From an uncultured bacterium (GTDB lineage Bacteria > Cyanobacteriota > Vampirovibrionia > Gastranaerophilales > Gastranaerophilaceae), in assembly GCA_900314375.1 (NCBI GenBank), contig OMVC01000025.1:1-14282 (forward strand): DNA of 14,282 nt, written 5' to 3'. Under the pieces are notes generated by a model. It ran no database searches, was not told the origin of the DNA, and saw only the letters and a list, made by a program, of their open reading frames with translations. The translations under genes and the position numbers were made by a program. The first letter of the stretch is position 1; each line of letters opens with the position of its first letter. This document shows positions 12,738 to 14,282 of the stretch, in pieces.

Positions 12738-13409
12738 TTAGTTTAAAAATTCTGCCATTGACAGACCGCGTTTTTTAGCCATATCACCAAATGTAGATAA
12801 TGATTTCAACGCTTCCAATGTAGCATTAGCTGCATTTAAAGGAGCTTTTGAACCTAATGATTTAGCCAAAATGTTTTCGATACCTGCAAGTTCTAATACT
12901 GAACGAACAGCACCACCTGCAATAATACCTGTACCTTGAGAAGCAGGTCTTAACATTACACAGCCTGCACCTGATTTTGCTTGAACAGGATGAGGTATTG
13001 TTGTTTTAAAAATAGGAACTGTGATAACATTTTTTCTTCCGTCTGCAATAGCTTTTTGAATAGCTATGATAACTTCAGATGCTTTTGCACAACCTACACC
13101 AACTTGACCTTTTTTGTTTCCGACAATAACAATAGCTCTAAATGATAATTTCTTACCACCTTTAACAACTTTTGTTACACGGCTGATTTGAACAACATTT
13201 TCGCTCCATTCTGATTGCGGTTTTTCTTCTGTTGTTTCAATTTTTTGTTTTCTTGAGCGACCACGTCTTTTTGACGGTTTTGCTTCTTGTTCAACAGCTT
13301 CAGGAACTTCTGCTGTTTGGGCATTTACTTCCGTTACTGTTTCATTTTCTGTTGAAGCTGTTTCTTCTGCTTTAACTTCTTCAACATTTAATTCTTCATT
13401 GTTTTCCAT
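12738..13409 (-). CDS. rpsE: 30S ribosomal protein S5 with long acidic N-terminal extension
   Basis: 223 residues against about 165-170 for typical S5. The S5 core starts near residue 71 (VVQISRVTKVVKGGKKLSFRAIVIVGN, the RNA-binding first domain) and continues through HPVQAKSGAGCVMLRPASQGTGIIAGGAVRSVLELAG (140-176) and AKSLGSKAPLNAANATLEAL. The extra ~55-60 residues are strongly acidic at 1-45 (many Glu, Thr, Val) and then basic (KRRGRSRKQK, 47-56). S5 works at the 30S entry site for mRNA and in decoding fidelity. It is the first gene of this four-gene block. rplR, which normally precedes it, is missing. Ribosome site AAAGG lies about 9 nt before the ATG. Confidence 0.95.
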   Translation of the reverse strand: MENNEELNVEEVKAEETASTENETVTEVNAQTAEVPEAVEQEAKPSKRRGRSRKQKIETTEEKPQSEWSENVVQISRVTKVVKGGKKLSFRAIVIVGNKKGQVGVGCAKASEVIIAIQKAIADGRKNVITVPIFKTTIPHPVQAKSGAGCVMLRPASQGTGIIAGGAVRSVLELAGIENILAKSLGSKAPLNAANATLEALKSLSTFGDMAKKRGLSMAEFLN

Positions 13410-13432
13410 TGATTTTTACCTTTCTTAAGTGT

Positions 13433-13535
13433 AATACTTTTACATTTTGTTTATGAGGGTTTCTCATATAATTTTCAATACGACAAAAATAAGCTGATTT
13501 CGGTTATTTCCGACGAGCCTTTTGTAAAACGTATT
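13433..13535 (-). ncRNA. Candidate structured leader RNA before rpsE
   Basis: In the minus-strand transcript a long-range stem can form between 13523-13535 (AATACGTTTTACA) and 13433-13444 (TGTAAAAGTATT), 12 base pairs with one bulged G. Inside it are a TCGG/CCGA hairpin (13510-13513 with 13500-13503), possibly extended by AAGGCT/AGCTT, and a 6-bp TATGAG/CTCATA hairpin (13463-13468 with 13452-13457). This gives a three-way-junction shape ending about 24 nt before the start codon. It could be a ribosomal-protein-binding leader; no known class is recognised. Confidence 0.4.
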
Positions 13536-13555
13536 GGATTTTAACTTCTGACCTG

Positions 13556-13561
13556 ATTATA
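13556..13561 (-). promoter_or_regulatory. -10 element of the rpsE-secY operon
   Basis: The minus strand reads a perfect TATAAT (in TAGTATTATAATC). A TTGATT lies upstream but with an over-long 20-nt spacer, so the -35 is uncertain. Transcription from here would give a ~140-nt leader before rpsE. Confidence 0.55.
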
Positions 13562-13773
13562 ATACTACAAAGCATATTTAAAATCAATATGTTTTATAAA
13601 ACTTGGGAAAAGGGAAATAGATGTTCGGAAAACAATAGTGCCAGAAAACAAGGACAGGCTATGCCTCGATGCCTCAAGACCTCTACGCACCCAATTACCA
13701 CTTTCAAATTTCTAATTGTAACAAATTTATTCTTATAAAACTTATAAACCTTCATTCAATTGATGGCATTATA
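13562..13773. other. Non-coding stretch upstream of the rpsE promoter
   Basis: With the rpsE leader, this completes a 364-nt gap between rpsE and the 93-residue protein gene. Most is AT-rich and featureless. A GC-richer patch at about 13640-13692 has an 8-nt tandem (ATGCCTCG ATGCCTCA, 13660-13675) and a small AGGC/GCCT hairpin just before it. Short plus-strand frames here show no family character. I see no clear terminator for the 93-residue gene. Confidence 0.5.
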
Positions 13774-14055
13774 TTATTTCTTCAAATAATTAGAAATCTT
13801 GTTAAAAAGTTTATTTATAACGTTGTTTTCTTGAATCAAGCCTTCATCAAAATCTTTTGGCAATTTTGATGATAACTCAAAAGAATCGGAAGCCATTTTG
13901 TTTTTTGCAAAAATATTTTCCTGTTCTTCTTTTTGTTTTTGTCGTCCTCCACCCATCATATAACCGAGATTTCCTCCGCTTCCACCATCGTTGTTGGTGT
14001 TAGCTGCCGCTTTGATTACAGGCTCCGAACGTCCTATGTTAACATCAAAACTCAT
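13774..14055 (-). CDS. Small hypothetical protein, 93 residues
   Basis: Not recognised. The ATG at 14053-14055 has a good ribosome site (AAGGAAACGGG) just upstream, which is the main support for a real gene. The protein begins MSFDVNIGRSEPVIKAA, has a Gly-rich middle (GGSGGNLGYMMGGG, 24-37), a charged KQKEEQEN stretch (40-47), and a C-terminal helical part (about 66-93) ending in a basic amphipathic segment (VINKLFNKISNYLKK). There is no signal peptide or membrane segment. It precedes the rpsE operon on the same strand but is separated from it by 364 nt and a promoter. Confidence 0.6.
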   Translation of the reverse strand: MSFDVNIGRSEPVIKAAANTNNDGGSGGNLGYMMGGGRQKQKEEQENIFAKNKMASDSFELSSKLPKDFDEGLIQENNVINKLFNKISNYLKK

Positions 14056-14282
14056 TTTCCCGTTTCCTTATATTTTTCCCTTATATATATAAAGTATATT
14101 TTGCTTAATTTTTTGTTACATTTTTAAATAATTTTTACAAAAATTTACAAAACTACTCTTTAAAATTATGATTATTATTGGCTTATCAAGTATGTTAATA
14201 TTTGTAAAACTTTTATGATTTATTAAATTTTTAATATAAAAAATCCGTTTATATATATACGAGAGTATACTTTTAAGGATTT
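14056..14282. other. AT-rich end of the window
   Basis: 227 nt of very AT-rich DNA without a gene. A TATACT on the minus strand near 14092-14097 could be the -10 box of the 93-residue protein gene, but the -35 is poor. AAGGA at the last bases might be a ribosome site for a plus-strand gene starting beyond the window; this is speculative. Confidence 0.4.

Noticed and set aside
13669..13869. 66-residue plus-strand frame
   Set aside because: It partly lies opposite the supported 93-residue gene, has no convincing ribosome site, and shows no family character.

Overview
The window is AT-rich, gene-dense bacterial DNA from a Gram-negative-type (diderm) cell. The pointers to a diderm are an FtsEX pair, a PlsC-type acyltransferase and a signal-peptide-bearing haemagglutinin/TPS-type beta-helix protein. 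The codon use, gene style (P/Q-rich HEAT-like protein, split transketolase, stand-alone LuxR helix-turn-helix) and base composition remind me of the non-photosynthetic gut relatives of cyanobacteria (Vampirovibrionia/Melainabacteria, e.g. Gastranaerophilales). That placement is inference only; no 16S gene is present to settle it.

Layout. (1) 1-1583: the 3' end of plsC converges, across a hairpin terminator, on a minus-strand gene for a P/Q/Y-rich protein with a helical, HEAT-like C-terminus. (2) 1838-6137: a tight five-gene plus-strand operon: C-terminal half of a split transketolase, ftsE, ftsX, a protein with degenerate receiver and GGDEF-like domains, and an isochorismatase-family hydrolase. 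Neighbours overlap by 8, 8 and 14 nt, or lie 4 nt apart, so translation is probably coupled. (3) 6341-9113: a 785-residue secreted beta-helix adhesin-like protein with a strong terminator, then a stand-alone LuxR/GerE-type regulator. (4) 9114-9662: a non-coding, locally GC-rich region carrying 20-bp tandem repeats, a near-perfect 152-bp direct repeat, and a minus-strand tRNA-Leu(CAA) with its own promoter and terminator. The repeat duplicates the last 16 nt of the tRNA plus its terminator. (5) 9788-10610: a small secreted protein with a carboxypeptidase-regulatory-like domain, ending at a bidirectional terminator. (6) 10635-13409 (minus): rpsE-rpmD-rplO-secY, a four-gene piece of the spc ribosomal operon, with a promoter and a potentially structured ~140-nt leader before rpsE. 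(7) 13774-14055 (minus): a 93-residue protein of unknown function, followed by an AT-rich end.

How the parts work together. FtsE/FtsX would form the ATPase/permease complex that controls septal cell-wall hydrolysis. The gene directly behind them has lost the expected phospho-acceptor and cyclase residues, so it could be a non-catalytic regulator tied to this complex; this is untested. SecY is the translocation channel through which the two signal-peptide proteins here would be exported. The most unusual structural feature is the tRNA-linked duplication, which looks like a scar of recombination or integration at a tRNA 3' end.
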